From: Montifringilla adamsi | Taxonomy: Eukaryota > Chordata > Aves > Passeriformes > Passeridae | Direction: 5' to 3' | Length of the DNA stretch: 64,000 nucleotides | NCBI GenBank assembly: GCA_017590115.1 | Contig: JAGGNK010008559.1 | Location: forward strand, 7,805,888-7,869,887 | In this document: piece by piece, positions 1 through 14,900 of the stretch | How the letters are laid out: each line of letters opens with the position of its first letter | Numbering within the stretch: position 1 is the stretch's first letter | Translations under genes and position numbers: made by a program | The notes under the pieces: model-generated | Told to the model about the DNA's origin: nothing | What the model saw: only the letters and a program-made list of their open reading frames with translations | The model's database searches: none

Positions 1-2695
1 TCCATTCTGCATCTCTGCCCCAGACTGCCCTTGTCCATACAGTTTTCAGGGACACAGTGCAACAAGCTGAATCCCAGTACTCACAGCAAACCAGCATCGA
101 AATCAGCAGAAGCACAACTGGGGGTGCTTTTCAAAAATCTACAGAAATGGGTATTATGAGCAGAATAAACAGGTAGGAAGTCAAAACACACAGAGGGGTG
201 TGTTCTTTCTTTCCTCCCACTATTCAGTACCAACCCCAGTCTCCGGTTTGTGCATGCACCTGAGCTGTTCTCCCTCTTCTCTCACCTGGGCTGGAATCAT
301 TCCCGTGGACATTAGTTCTTGGAGCAACATTATCTGTAAAGAAAGAGCCCTTCAAGACCGCAGATCTATTCATGCTTGGTTGGGAAAAAAAAGGTCTTGG
401 TCCTGCAGCTTTGCAATAAATGGTTAATTAATGCAATGATGCTGGTGGCAGATGGAGGAATTAAATTGTAATTTTTCGATTTTTCCAAATTATGTAATAC
501 AAACTACACTGTGACTGTGCTGGTGAGGAATTATCTCAAAAGGATTGCTGATCTACAGAGAGAGAGGGATAAAACTGGGTAAAACAAATCTTCAGGCTTG
601 TAATGGGTCTCTGTTACCCCCAGAAGTGCCTGTTGTTCACAGCAGTCCTGGCAATTCAGCTGGTTCCAGAACAGCAAGTCCATTCTTGAAGCAGCAGATC
701 AGCCCCATTTGAGTTTGGCACTTTCATGTATCAGGGAGTTTACACAGGAGTTTTATAGAGATTACACACAAAAAGATACAAAAAACCCCAAACAGTTACA
801 AGACATTTCATTCACTTGAAACCTCGTGATGTAGATGTTGGTTATGGGAAGCCAAGGTGCTTTGCATGCCAGAAGGTCACTTCTTCCCATTCTTCAAAAT
901 GATTTTTTGCTGGCAGTGTGACTGATGGGATGACTCAGGCCTGCCAGTCGCCTCATCCTTGTGAGCAGAGCTGAAAATCTCTTGTCACTCCATAACTTTT
1001 CTCCTAGATTTGACTGCCCTCTCCAACTCTCTCTTCTAAAAAAAAGGAAAATGTTCTCCTAATTTCTCCATCAGCCCTGGTCTAGAGTATCTAAGGGAGT
1101 TCAGTGCAAACAAACAGTTTTAACAGTTTTCTTCTCACCCTTCCAGAGTCACTCCTTTGCCTACCTGGGGAGCACTATAGGCACACACAGTCTCCTACAT
1201 TTCCCAGCTCACATTTTCAGCACATTTGGTAGCAGGCAAACTCTCAGGTGCCTCCTGACAGCCACTGATCACTGGACAGAATTCACAGGTGGCTGAGCCC
1301 TCCAGGCTGGCTCAGATTGGGACAAGGGTCTGGTTGCTATGAATTAGGAGACTTCTACTACATGTCAGGAAATCCTCAAGGTGCAGAGGCCTAAAATTTT
1401 GTTTTATAAAGAGAAATATCAAATATAATGCCATCAGCCCCAAACAGAAGTTGGAGTGAGATGAGAATGATGATACTGGGATGCAATGGAGAAAAAAGGC
1501 ACCTGACTGGGACTTGGTTCCAGTGGGGAGCAAGATGTGCCAGCTCCTGAAATCTCAGCCATTTCCCAATTTCCCAAGCACATCACATGTGAAAGCTTAG
1601 CTCTGCCATCACACCATGCTCTACACAAACAGCCTTTGTGTCCAGAGGAGGAGCCTCTCCCTGGCAGGAGCTGAAATTGCCTGTGGCAGATGTTGAAATC
1701 ATTTCTGTGCCAAGCGCCATGGCACACAGGCCCAGGATCTCCACTCCACGGTGTAGAGAGCTTTAGGAGATCTGAGGCTGAGGGAGCCACACCAGTATGT
1801 TGTATTCCAAATTGCAAGAGAGGATGCGTTGAGGAGAGCTTGCATGGTAATCTTCTGTGCATATCAGACACAATTTTAAGTAACCCAGGATACAGGATGT
1901 ACCTAGTTTATAACTGGCTATATTTCGTTGGCCTGTAGAAAAACACGCGTTAATTAATCCAAATGTAACATCTGACAGCTTTTTTGAAAACCTCTTGTCC
2001 TGCTTTGGCATCACAACATTTAAATATATCATTATGTTCTTTTCAAAAGCCTGATTGGAAAAATTACATCATTTTGGACTTTCTCAACATTTGGTGCGTC
2101 AGCTCCCAGTGTCTAAGAGTCCCATAAATAGATGTTGGACCACCTCAATACAATTCCTGTCTGCAGATTTTCCATAACACACTTCACTCTATTATTCAAA
2201 TAAAGTCCAAGTGGATCTTTCCCTGGGAACAGGGGTTATGCAATGCTCAGCACAGGAGGCTCAAGAAAAACAGTGTAAAGCCAAACATGAGCTGCAAAGT
2301 CTTGCAGAGCAGCAGAGTCTGTTTATATTTATTTATATGTTGTGTTTCCATTTCATTCTCACTTAACAGCCCCCAGCTCCTTTTGTCTCTTTTGATCTAC
2401 CAGACTCTTTCTCACAGCTTGGTACATCAAGAGTACGGCCCAGCAGCTACACATTACATTGCCAACCTTTTAGTAATGAAAATAGTAATTGCAAAACTGT
2501 AATCTAACGAGATCCTTATGCTGCTCGGAACTACTGCTCCAAATTAAAATTATAAGCCCCTATAGTATTTTGCCAAAATCCACCAAATTCTGGGATCTGA
2601 CAGAAAACCAGAATATTTAGTTTCAGGTCAGAGATATAACATGACTTTAGTACAGATACCCCAAAAAAGTCTCTAAACCTTATTTGTGGATGAAT
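1..2695. other. Intergenic DNA, nothing recognised
   Basis: AT-rich sequence downstream of the BBS12 3' end. Open frames here are short, lie on both strands and mostly start at non-ATG codons. I see no recognisable domain, tRNA, or CR1 tail. By synteny with other amniotes the next gene to the left should be FGF2, but no FGF2-like exon is visible here. Confidence 0.6.
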
Positions 2696-2701
2696 TTTAT
2701 T
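2696..2701 (-). terminator. BBS12: Candidate BBS12 poly(A) signal
   Basis: Reading the minus strand, a canonical AATAAA (TTTATT on the plus strand) lies about 1 kb past the BBS12 stop codon. A weaker variant, ATTAAA, lies closer at 3510-3515. Either could end the transcript; the choice is inferred from motif alone. Confidence 0.35.
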
Positions 2702-3692
2702 ATCTGTGCTGCCAGCCATGAGCATTTTCATGAGAAAGTTCTTGAATGCAAGGATCCTCTTTAGCATCACCATTTCCATTCGTTTTCCATTCTATTTTCA
2801 CCAGACTGGTGAGACATTTCACTTTCAGTGTGACTCAGAATGCCAAGTTCAGAAAAAAACATATCTCCATAGCTACACACCTCTCTCTTGCAATGAAGTG
2901 CCAGCTCTCCAGTGCCCAGCTTTCAAACTGCCAGTGCTGTAACACAGCAAAAATGCCGTGCCTCAGTCACCAGGAGAGATTTGTTCCCAGTTGTTAGCCA
3001 GCACCTAAAACTTACAGCAACATTTTCCTCTCTGCAAGGATAGCTGAAAGACCCCATGGAAATGATCTAAAAATCCAGTTGGCAATGTAAAAGAAAATTT
3101 TACTGTGTAGAGATGCATCCAGTCTGTAATACCAAAAGGAAGGATTCAGCCTGAATTGGTCAAAACCAGAGAAATTCCAGAGGGTCTGCCTTGGGAAATC
3201 AGAGATGTATGGACCATATAAATATGCAAAAATAGAATCTATTCATACAACCTCTCAGTATAAAACGCAACACTTACATTATTTCAAGTTTAACTCTTAT
3301 GTTTGCAATGTACAGAAATTAAGAACAAGGTATTAATTAAGAAATAATTACAGAATATTCTTTCATTTAACACAAGTACAGCAATGTAATGTAAGAGATC
3401 TCCACCTTTCTTCATAAGACATTAGGGGGCATCCATACAGGCAGTACCATTAGCTAGAAATGCATGGCCTGGGTTAGAGATAAACCCACAAGTGTTTTTG
3501 TGTTTGTTATTTAATTCTCATTTCTAGAAATAAAAAATTACCTTGTGACTGTCTCTCATTCTGACTTCTGCTGTTACATTCTAAAGTCACAATCACATCT
3601 CACTGTTTGCTTTATAAAGACATGTAGGTTGCACCCAGGCTTCTGCCATGGACTTACAAATTTGACTCATGGACATACAAATCCTCAAAATC

Positions 3693-5816
3693 CTACAAAA
3701 ACATAAATTCACTTGACACAGGCGAGTTCAGGATCTGATTCCCTCTGGGGCCTGTGATAATTTCGGCATCAGTTTGAAGCACCAGCAGCACCAGGTCCAG
3801 AGCTCTCCTCCACGCCTCTGTCTTGGCTGTAACGTTATCACAAACCTTTAAATCTGTGACGTGGTCAGGGAAGGGCTCATAGCCACTCCTGAGCACTCCA
3901 CCTCTCCTAAACTCTTCCAAAATGTAAGCTGAGGGAGAGCCACAAGCCGCTGCTTTCTGGAGATGATGATCCACGGAGGCACCTGCTTCCAGCTCCGAGC
4001 TGGCCTTTGCAGTGTTACACAGGAGCACGGAGAGGTACCGCTTCCAGCCACTTGCCAGTGCCTGGAGCACAATGGATTTATACTCTGCCAGCCAGGGACT
4101 GGGAACTTCTCTCACAGCTCTGTCGTTTCCCGGTCGCCCGGGCTGCTCTGCGAGGGCCTGGATGTGACTGAGGCACAAGAGCTCCACGGCACCGCCCCCA
4201 GGGAAAACCTTCCCGTCCTTTAGAGCGTGATGGAGTCGATACAGCAAAGTCCAGAACTGGTCCTCGAGGAGCTGCGCCTTGGAAGGCAGGGCAGTGGTGA
4301 GCACGGCCGTGAGCAGGGGGATGCCTCCCGCGCTGATCCGTGCCGGCAGCAGCTCACCCAAATCCACCGCGCGCCCATCGCCGGTCTTCCACAGCTCCGC
4401 CCAGGCCCCATTCCCGACAGAGGAAGCGCTCAGCTGGCTCAGGTACGTCACTGCCTGGGCACCAGTGGCTGCCCCGAAGGCACACAGCACATCCCGAGCC
4501 ACACAGCCAATTACCAATATCCTGCTGGCGATGCACCTTTCCATGAAGTTTTTGCACACGTTTCCTTTGACCAAAACCAGGTTTACTTCAAAGCTCATCA
4601 GAATATCCGACATTCTGCTTAGCCACACATCTCCTGCCCTGCCTCCCTGTGGAGTGGGACGCTCCAAAATGGTCCTTACATTAGGTGGTCTGTTAAAACC
4701 TAAGTGTCGGTACCCCTCCGTGAGGTCACCGTCCATCAGCAGAACCCGGAGGGGTTTGTCTGCAAAGTGTTTGACGACTGTGGCTTGCTCTGGTGACACC
4801 AATGTGACAAAGCCTGGGGAGACACAGGAATAGCTCTCGGGCAGGCCCAGCACACAGCACGTCACAATCTCTGCGATATTAACCTGGGAAGAGCCACCGC
4901 ACTCTGCTCTCTCTTGCTGATAAGCAGCGATGCTTTGTAGCAGCTTCACGCTGGTCTGGTTTCCATGGCTCAGAGCCACTGCCAGGTGTCCTAAACCACA
5001 AGATCCACAGAGATCTGCTGATGGTCCTGAAAGGTGTCCCTGAACATGACGGTCCTGACTTGCAAAACAGCTTTTCCCTAGAGTGCTGAAGTGCCTGCTG
5101 TGGGTTAACTTCCACGTGATACAGCTGGATGCAGTAACACCACTTCCAGACAGTGCAGATGAACTTTTGTCACCCACTGCCTTGACAACAGAAGCCACTG
5201 AACCAAAGCCAGCCAAGGGTGAAACCAGGAACTTGTGACAATCATCTCCGTGATGGGAACAAGAATTTATTGGAATTACCTCCTCTGTTGCAGAAATATC
5301 TCTCTGAAAACACAGCAAATTCCAAGGATTTGTAAGACCATCACGTCCAGCTTGGCCAGTTTTGCTTTCAAAAGCCTTTGGCCTAACTCTGCTAGAACAC
5401 AGCTCTTTCTTTACATCATGTATTGGCATTTGAAGACACTGGACTCTCTCACAGCAGGAGTTCAACCCCTCAGACATCACAGACACTATAGCTGGAACAG
5501 GAACACTCTGCTGGAGGCACTCCACCACAGCACTGCTCCACGCTCCAACCAGGAACAACAGGGTACTCATCCCCGTCTTAAACTCCTTGTTCTGAGCCTG
5601 AATGGCTTCGTTAAGAAGCTGTCCAACAGCACTTGTCAAATCCAAACTCTCCATCAGCCTAACAGCAGAACAAATCAATGTGCTCTGGTTGGTGATTTCA
5701 TCCACAATGAATTTATGTGATTTCATTGGCCCCAGGAATGTTCTCCCAGTGGATGCTAAGGCTGAGAGTTGCTGGAGTCCAATGTGTCTCCTGGCATTCA
5801 CATCCCTGAAAGCCAT
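3693..5816 (-). CDS. BBS12: BBS12, chaperonin-like Bardet-Biedl syndrome protein 12
   Basis: The frame encodes 707 residues from ATG at 5816-5814 to TAG at 3695-3693, close to the 710 of human BBS12. The whole coding sequence sits in one exon, as in mammals. Conserved stretches I recognise include the N-terminal HIGLQQLSALASTGRTFLGP (about residues 11-30), DLTEGYRHLGFNRP in the middle, GGGAVE at 540-545, and EAWRRALDLVLLVLQTD near the C terminus. BBS12 is a divergent type II chaperonin-fold protein that joins BBS6, BBS10 and CCT to assemble the BBSome at the centrosome or ciliary base. Where active CCT subunits carry the GDGTT nucleotide motif, this protein has TGMST (81-85), so ATP hydrolysis is unlikely, as is usual for BBS12. 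The frame stays open upstream to 5849, but that extension has no ATG and crosses a likely splice acceptor (exon begins about 5832), so the ATG at 5816 is preferred. Identification is firm by recalled family similarity and synteny with CETN4 and IL21. Confidence 0.96.
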   Translation of the reverse strand: MAFRDVNARRHIGLQQLSALASTGRTFLGPMKSHKFIVDEITNQSTLICSAVRLMESLDLTSAVGQLLNEAIQAQNKEFKTGMSTLLFLVGAWSSAVVECLQQSVPVPAIVSVMSEGLNSCCERVQCLQMPIHDVKKELCSSRVRPKAFESKTGQAGRDGLTNPWNLLCFQRDISATEEVIPINSCSHHGDDCHKFLVSPLAGFGSVASVVKAVGDKSSSALSGSGVTASSCITWKLTHSRHFSTLGKSCFASQDRHVQGHLSGPSADLCGSCGLGHLAVALSHGNQTSVKLLQSIAAYQQERAECGGSSQVNIAEIVTCCVLGLPESYSCVSPGFVTLVSPEQATVVKHFADKPLRVLLMDGDLTEGYRHLGFNRPPNVRTILERPTPQGGRAGDVWLSRMSDILMSFEVNLVLVKGNVCKNFMERCIASRILVIGCVARDVLCAFGAATGAQAVTYLSQLSASSVGNGAWAELWKTGDGRAVDLGELLPARISAGGIPLLTAVLTTALPSKAQLLEDQFWTLLYRLHHALKDGKVFPGGGAVELLCLSHIQALAEQPGRPGNDRAVREVPSPWLAEYKSIVLQALASGWKRYLSVLLCNTAKASSELEAGASVDHHLQKAAACGSPSAYILEEFRRGGVLRSGYEPFPDHVTDLKVCDNVTAKTEAWRRALDLVLLVLQTDAEIITGPRGNQILNSPVSSEFMFL

Positions 5817-5832
5817 GGGCAGTGGGCAGCAT
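5713..5832 (-). other. Upstream ORF overlapping the BBS12 start
   Basis: On the minus strand, the predicted exon 2 begins immediately after a good acceptor (pyrimidine-rich tract ending in TTCACAG). Its first three bases are an ATG at 5832-5830, out of frame with BBS12. That frame runs 39 codons to a TAA at 5715-5713 and overlaps the true start at 5816. It may damp BBS12 translation. Whether this ATG is in the mRNA depends on the acceptor being used as predicted. Confidence 0.4.
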
Positions 5833-6556
5833 CTGTGAACAGATGACAAATTACTGCCCCATCCTCACAGGACACCAGAGCACAAATCACCAAAAAATAA
5901 TTCAACAGTCTACCCCTGAGCACGGCTTTCTTCCATATAAAGCTTTCTTCCTGTGTGCTTATTATGAGAAATCAGTGGGCAGAGTGCTGAAATGGGGCAC
6001 TGTTAAAATACCACGGAATTGTTTCTGGCTGGCTGATAGTAAGGAGCTGTTAATTCTCACGGTTTCTTACACTTCCGGCAGTAGAGGCTGAACTACCACC
6101 TCCTCCTGCCCTGATGTCTGGAATTTCAGTTATTTGCCTTACTTAGGGCAAAAGTTCATTAGAGCAGAATGGACAAATTACATGCCAAACTCAAGAGCTC
6201 TGTGTGGATCCTTCTTGGTAACAACAGTCATGCCATGCTGAATTTAACCTTCAACTCTGGAAAATCATATTTTACTCCAAATCCTGTTTAGTCCAACTAA
6301 CATGCATGAATACTTCATTAAGCAAAATAAAAGCAATGCCACTTCTTCATAACTTACAAACTGCCGAGATGTAAAGTTTTGACCAACTATTCCTTCTTAA
6401 CACACCAAAAAGAAATCTTTCCCTCAAAATCTCTTCCACGCCATGGTCCCGTGGCAGAAGACATGGATTAAAATAAAGCTCCCTTTTTGAATAATGAAGT
6501 ATACACAGGAAGAATTGAGAACCCTGAGTCCTCTACCTCTTATGCTCAGATTCAAA

Positions 6557-6910
6557 TCACAGAATCACAGAATGGTCTGGGTGGGAAGGGACCTTAAAGA
6601 CCATCCAGTTTCAACCCCCCTGCCATGGGCAGGATCATCCACCAGACCAGGTTGCTCAGAGCCACATCCAACCTGGCCTTGGCCACTTCCAGGGATGGGG
6701 CATCCACAGCTTCTCTGGGCAAACTGTTCCAGTCCGTCACCTCCCTCACAATAAAGATATTCTTCCTAATATCCAATCTAAATCGACTATCTGTCAGTTT
6801 GAACCCATCCCCCCTTGTCCCATCACTATTTGCAAGGGAAATATATATATATTTCCCTTGCAAATAGTCCTGCCCCATCTTTCCTCTAAGTTCCCTTCAG
6901 GTACTGGAAT
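6557..6910 (-). mobile_element. CR1 LINE 3' fragment
   Basis: The plus strand begins with the CR1 tail repeat in reverse complement (CACAGAATCACAGAATGG) and continues with the typical CR1 3' end, including GGGACCTTAAAGA, CCATGGGCAGGA, CACTTCCAGGGATGGGGCAT and TTCTTCCTAATATCCAATCT. The element therefore runs on the minus strand and is strongly 5' truncated, as most avian CR1 copies are. It lies in the predicted 5' intron of BBS12. A perfect palindrome interrupts it at 6826-6867. Confidence 0.93.
6826..6867. repeat. Perfect 42-bp palindrome inside CR1
   Basis: Two 15-base arms (CTATTTGCAAGGGAA and its exact reverse complement) flank a 12-base AT alternation that is itself self-complementary. 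The left arm is CR1-derived, so the right arm looks like an inverted copy of it. It could extrude as a cruciform or form a hairpin in RNA. Confidence 0.9.
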
Positions 6911-6985
6911 TTATTCACATCATTTATTCCAGCTCCCTAAAGGCCCCTTTGCGTAGCTATTCCAAATCCAAAAATCTTTCTTTTC

Positions 6986-7007
6986 TTTTTTTTTTTTTTT
7001 TTTTTTT
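6986..7007. repeat. Poly(T) tract, 22 bases
   Basis: An uninterrupted run of T follows a short TTTCTTTTC lead-in, between the CR1 fragment and the CpG island. On the minus strand it is an A-run within the predicted BBS12 5' intron. Confidence 0.9.
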
Positions 7008-7205
7008 CCTCCCATCCCACACAGCGAAAGTCCGCTTGAATATTATGTCGTAGTATTGCTAGGGAGAGGAAGCGCGTCCCGGCCCGCCTGCTCCACACGG
7101 CCGGGGGAAGCCGCCCGGAGCGGACACACCGGAACTGCATTGGCAGCGGCCTGGCCGCTTCCTGCGGCCCGGAGGGTGCCCGGCGGGCCGGCGCGGGTGT
7201 CTCAC

Positions 7206-7330
7206 CGGAGGGGCCGCGCTCCCGGCGCTTCCCTGGACACGGAGTTGCCTGGACACGGCCGCCGCTCCCTCAGGCTCCCTGCGGGCGAGCCCGCCCTCGC
7301 TCTCCCTCAGCTGTCCCTCACGGGCACGCC
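7206..7330 (-). other. BBS12: Possible non-coding first exon of BBS12
   Basis: On the minus strand a donor-like CCG|GTGAGA places an exon end at 7206, with its GT at 7205-7204. Mammalian BBS12 has a non-coding first exon, so one is expected here. The 5' limit given is a guess, and another GTGAGG near 7318 could serve instead. Confidence 0.25.
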
Positions 7331-7497
7331 GCGCTGTGATTGGCCGGCGCCGTGAGGGGGGGCGGCTTCCCGCGCTCGTTCCGCCCGCTCATTGGCCGGC
7401 TGGGCGGCGCGTGCCGGTTGCGCGCGGCGGTGCGGAGCTCCCGTGCTGTCCCGTTCCGTCCCGTCCGGTCCCAGCCCGGAGCGGCATTCCCGGCCGG

Positions 7498-10752
<3,255 letters not shown>

Positions 10753-11995
10753 TCTCTGTTGCCTTGCTATACTGCTGGTCCAAAAGATAACCTGGAAAAG
10801 GTTTAAAAACTGGGCTTGTGCCTCCTGCATGTTTTCTGCCATGTGAACGAAGTCTTAAAGGGCAGATTTTTTGGTTTATTTCTCTTTTTCAACAAAGATA
10901 ATTGAGGAAGGAGGGCTGCAGTAGCCAAGACTGCCAAAATGAGATACTGCAGAAGTCAAGGAAGATACTGCAAGGCAGGGTCCCTTCCCCTCTACCATAA
11001 TAACTTCCCTGATTGCCATTTTGGATAAAAACCGCTGTGTTTTACTATTTAACTAAAAAATACTTCACTTCAGATGTGAAGATGCCCACTGCTGTTGGGA
11101 AAGGCTACTTTGCCTTTCCTAAGGCTACTGATTGAAGGGACAAGCACAGTATTTTTTATTCCTTTGAAGGTTTTTTAGGTTATCTTTTGGTATTTGTCTC
11201 CTGTTGTTTATTTCCATAAAAGACTCTAAAATTAATTGTATATTTGTCTGTATTTCTGTATGAAACACTGTTTTCCTATGGCAAGTTGTTTTTGGATTTA
11301 ATGGAAAGCAAATGTAGATTTGGTTCTTCCTTTGGAGCTGTGTGCCATCCATAGATGTTGTTGTGTTTATCTGATCACCTGAAACCAGAATGAAACTTGA
11401 ATGTAACCTGCTTGGGTGACCAAAGTTTATTGTTTATAACCAGGCAACACATTGTGCCATTGTTCTTACTCCCCAGACATCACAGAGCTGCTGTTACTAC
11501 AGGATTTCAGGTACCTAAAACGTTCAGTTCCATGGTGCAGTAGAGTAAATTTTGTCTTGCTGACAGTTACACTGCAGAGAGGATTTGCATCTCACTCACC
11601 ATGGACAGACATCTGTGGAGCTCTGAATATATTTAAATCCATGCAATCCAAATCCATTTCGCACATCACAGGTTTTGGGGTGTTTCTTTTAGGAGTACCT
11701 TCATTTTCTTCAGTATTTCTTTCATTCTGTCAATCCAGGACTTATTGGAGAGCCACATTTCCCTCTGAATTCTAGAGCAGTGACACACAGCCTGCTATCT
11801 GATTATGTTGCTCTGCAGGAGGGTTTATCCTTTGTAGACAATCAGCTTCAAAACTTTCAAATCCTGTAAAGCTCCAGAGGCCTGAGAAGTCCCCCTGTTA
11901 ACATGGTGGCTGTAGATGTAATCTGTAGTACTGCAAATGTTTTAAAATGTCTTACCTTTGTATAAGTGTGAAATAAAACTGTTTTGCAAGTTAAG
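10753..11995 (+). other. CETN4: CETN4 3' untranslated region
   Basis: About 1.2 kb from the stop codon to just past a canonical AATAAA. Open frames here are short and look non-coding. The end is inferred from the signal at 11972-11977. Confidence 0.6.
11972..11977 (+). terminator. CETN4: CETN4 poly(A) signal
   Basis: Canonical AATAAA in the context GTGAAATAAAACTG, followed within about 40 bases by a T-rich and TG-containing stretch that suits the downstream cleavage element. Confidence 0.65.
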
Positions 11996-11999
11996 AAGT

Positions 12000-14900
12000 T
12001 TTTGTGCTTATTCTCTTTTTTCCTTAATTATTTTAAAGTCTTAAATGGTTCACCAAGCACATTTTCACTTTCATTTACCTCTTCTTTCTAAGAGGAATTC
12101 TTAGGTGCAGTAGTCTGTCACGTAATTCCTCTTCCACTCTGCTGATTAAAAGTTTCTAGTACTAACCACATATATTCAGAAAGGGAAATTTGAAGTTCTA
12201 GTTGATTGTGGGGAATCCCAGAGCCTATTAGAGTGACTGTACTTTTTTTTTTATGTTGCCACAGGAAGAGACTGATGACTGTGGTTTACCTATGATGCAT
12301 GTCACTTCTCTCTTCCTGTTCTAATCCCATTATCTGCCCTGAAGGTAGGAAAAAGCCACACAATCATCCCTGCCATGTGTACTACAATGGTGAAATGTTA
12401 TTTCTGGCTTGCCCATTAATCTCTGAAGTCTGGAATGTCAAGCAGTGTCTGGATGAGCACAAAACTTGCAAGTGTTAAGAAGTGTCTTGTGGTGCTTTAT
12501 TTTGCAGGACAGAGAGGGAAATCATCCCCTCTTCAGCCTGGCAGCTGGCTGTCAACCCATCCTTTGCATCCCTCCTTTCCTTAAGCTGACACCGAGTGGG
12601 TCCTTACCTGGCACCTGCAGATTCCCCTCAGGTGGCTGCAATTCAGACATTCATTGTGTGCACCCAGCTGAGATCCTCTCTCTGCACCATCACCAAAGCC
12701 TGGTTTTCACTCTGAGTGTTCATTCTAGGCAGACACTGCGCAGAAAGGAAAGTGGAACTGCAGTTTGTGTCTGGCAAACATCTAAATTTCAAAGCATTGG
12801 TAAGGGCAATAAACAGCTGCTTGGGAGATAATATTGCAAATGTCTTCTAATGAGATGTGTTTTGAACTGAAAAGGTACCAGGCTTTTAATAAAATACAAA
12901 ATAGTTCAAGAGGAAAAAAATTGCTTAAAAAGTTATATTCCAAAATATGACAATTGTATGGCAATTTTAATCTCCCACATGCAGCTTCTAACTTCTGCAT
13001 CATCTCTCAGGCCCACGGTACAGTCCCACAGTCCTGCCAGTCCCACACTAAAGCAAATCTTCAGCTGGCTTTAGGGAAAAAAGACCCAAGGAACTGCCAA
13101 GGAGTGCTGTGTTCTCACCTCATTAGGTGTGAGTTTGTTTTCAGAGAAATGAGCACAGAATCAGCGTCTAACAGTGCAGAAGAAAAAAGGCTTCTTTTCA
13201 GGTACACCTAATCTTGGTATTTAAAAGAGGATGGGGGGAAGCAACACAGGAAACATTTATGTACATTCACATGCCAGGAGTCTTACTAACAGAGCCCAAA
13301 TAGTTCCATAAACTGATGAGGCATTTAATATTAAAATATTTAAATTGGTCATTTACAGTTTTGAAGACTCTCACATCCTGCAAACTGCCGGGTGAAGTCA
13401 CACCAAGCATTTGAAATGTTCAGTATTAACTCCTTGGAAACCTCCTCTCTGAGTTAAATAAATCAAATATTGCCACACTACAGCTGCTTTTAAATGCCCC
13501 TAGATAGCATAAGTGGATTTTGAGCAGGGCGCAGGGCAGCAAAGTGCTCCGACTAGAGGCTGAGATGAGCCTTGGCCACTTGAGGAAAGGCAGCCTCAGG
13601 GGATAACGCTGCAAAGCCAGCTTCCTTTGTGTCACACCTCTCAATACAGCGAGGGCCGATAGACCTGAGAGCGTGGCAGCCTCGCTAGAGGGCATCCACT
13701 TACTGACGCGTGAGGTGCGTGAGGCTTTGGTGCTTCTCTGCCTCCGCTGTGGCTTTCAATGAGGAGGGAAAACAGGCACACAAACATCATCCAGACTGGG
13801 CTTGAAATACGTGGTTGAATACAGAATTATTTTCTCTGAAAGGAAGAACGCACAACCCATGTGCAAAATGCTGTAATTATTAGTCAGTTGTTCAAAGCTA
13901 AACCCCCAAACCACACTTTCTGAAACTCCCACTCTGTATCAATAATTGCAGGCACTCTCTCAGGAGAGCAGAGAACTCAACTTGCCTTTCACACAGTGCC
14001 CCCGAGTGCTCTGACCACTCTGTAGAGTTCTTTTCTCTCTTTGGGAATACTGCTATCAAATGGAACCACTTCCAGCTGAGAGACAGAGCCAGGCTCGCTG
14101 CAGGATGCTTGTGGCCCTCCCTTGGGATGTGGGAAAGCTGGAATTGTGGCCTAGCTTCGAGTCAACAGGAACAAGGATTTGACAATTAGACTCTTGTCCC
14201 CAAGGTGAGTGTGTTGACCTTTAGGGATGTGGTATAACTCCAATGGCCTTGTGGGGACCCAAACCTATGAACTCTTTGCAGCCCTGGATGGCACTAATTG
14301 CAGAACTTGAAATTGCTCAAGGCGTTCTTTTTTTTTCTTTTTTTTTCTTTTCTCGTCTGAATTAGATTCAATACAGAAAATATTAACAAAGCAAACTGTA
14401 AAGCCTGGGCTGCAAAGGTGTAAAATTCCCTTGCTCTCAAGGCCACTTTATTTCCTCTGAAATCCTCAGACTGGTTCTAGCAGTGATGTAAGTTTCACTA
14501 TGAAATGAACCCACCACATTAAATAAAGCCATAAAAACCAGGTTTCCATAGGAAGCAAATGGAACAGCTAACCTAGCACATTTCCAACATTATTTTGGAC
14601 CACTCTCTACCCAAAAACATAGCGTAGTGCAATGAAACAAAACCAACATAATTCACACATCCACGCTATTGTGTGAAATTGCTTCCTAGTATTGTTCCTT
14701 CTCCACCTCAATACAAAGAAAACAGATACATTCTTTCTTCTAAATTGTTTCAGACATCCAAATGAGAAGTACTATAAAAACTCTAAACATCAAGAAAGAA
14801 GTGACCACGAACATTGTAGATGGAAGGTATTTCAGTTAAAAAAGCAACATTTAAGCAGCTTCTAAAAACATGGTATTAGATCATCTCAGTGTAAGTTTTA

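Noticed and set aside
1434..1871. 145-codon minus-strand frame
   Set aside because: No recognised motif, several competing frames in the same stretch, and no supporting splice structure.
4227..5720. Plus-strand frames of 131-184 codons
   Set aside because: They are antisense shadows of the BBS12 coding exon.
5817..5849. N-terminal extension of BBS12 by 11 residues
   Set aside because: It begins at TTG and spans a likely splice acceptor; the ATG at 5816 matches the family N terminus.
6594..6878. 94-codon minus-strand frame ending in typical CR1 text
   Set aside because: It is translated CR1 3' sequence plus the palindrome, not a host gene.
12466..12831. 121-codon plus-strand frame downstream of CETN4
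   Set aside because: It lies past the CETN4 poly(A) signal, lacks an identifiable domain, and has no exon borders.
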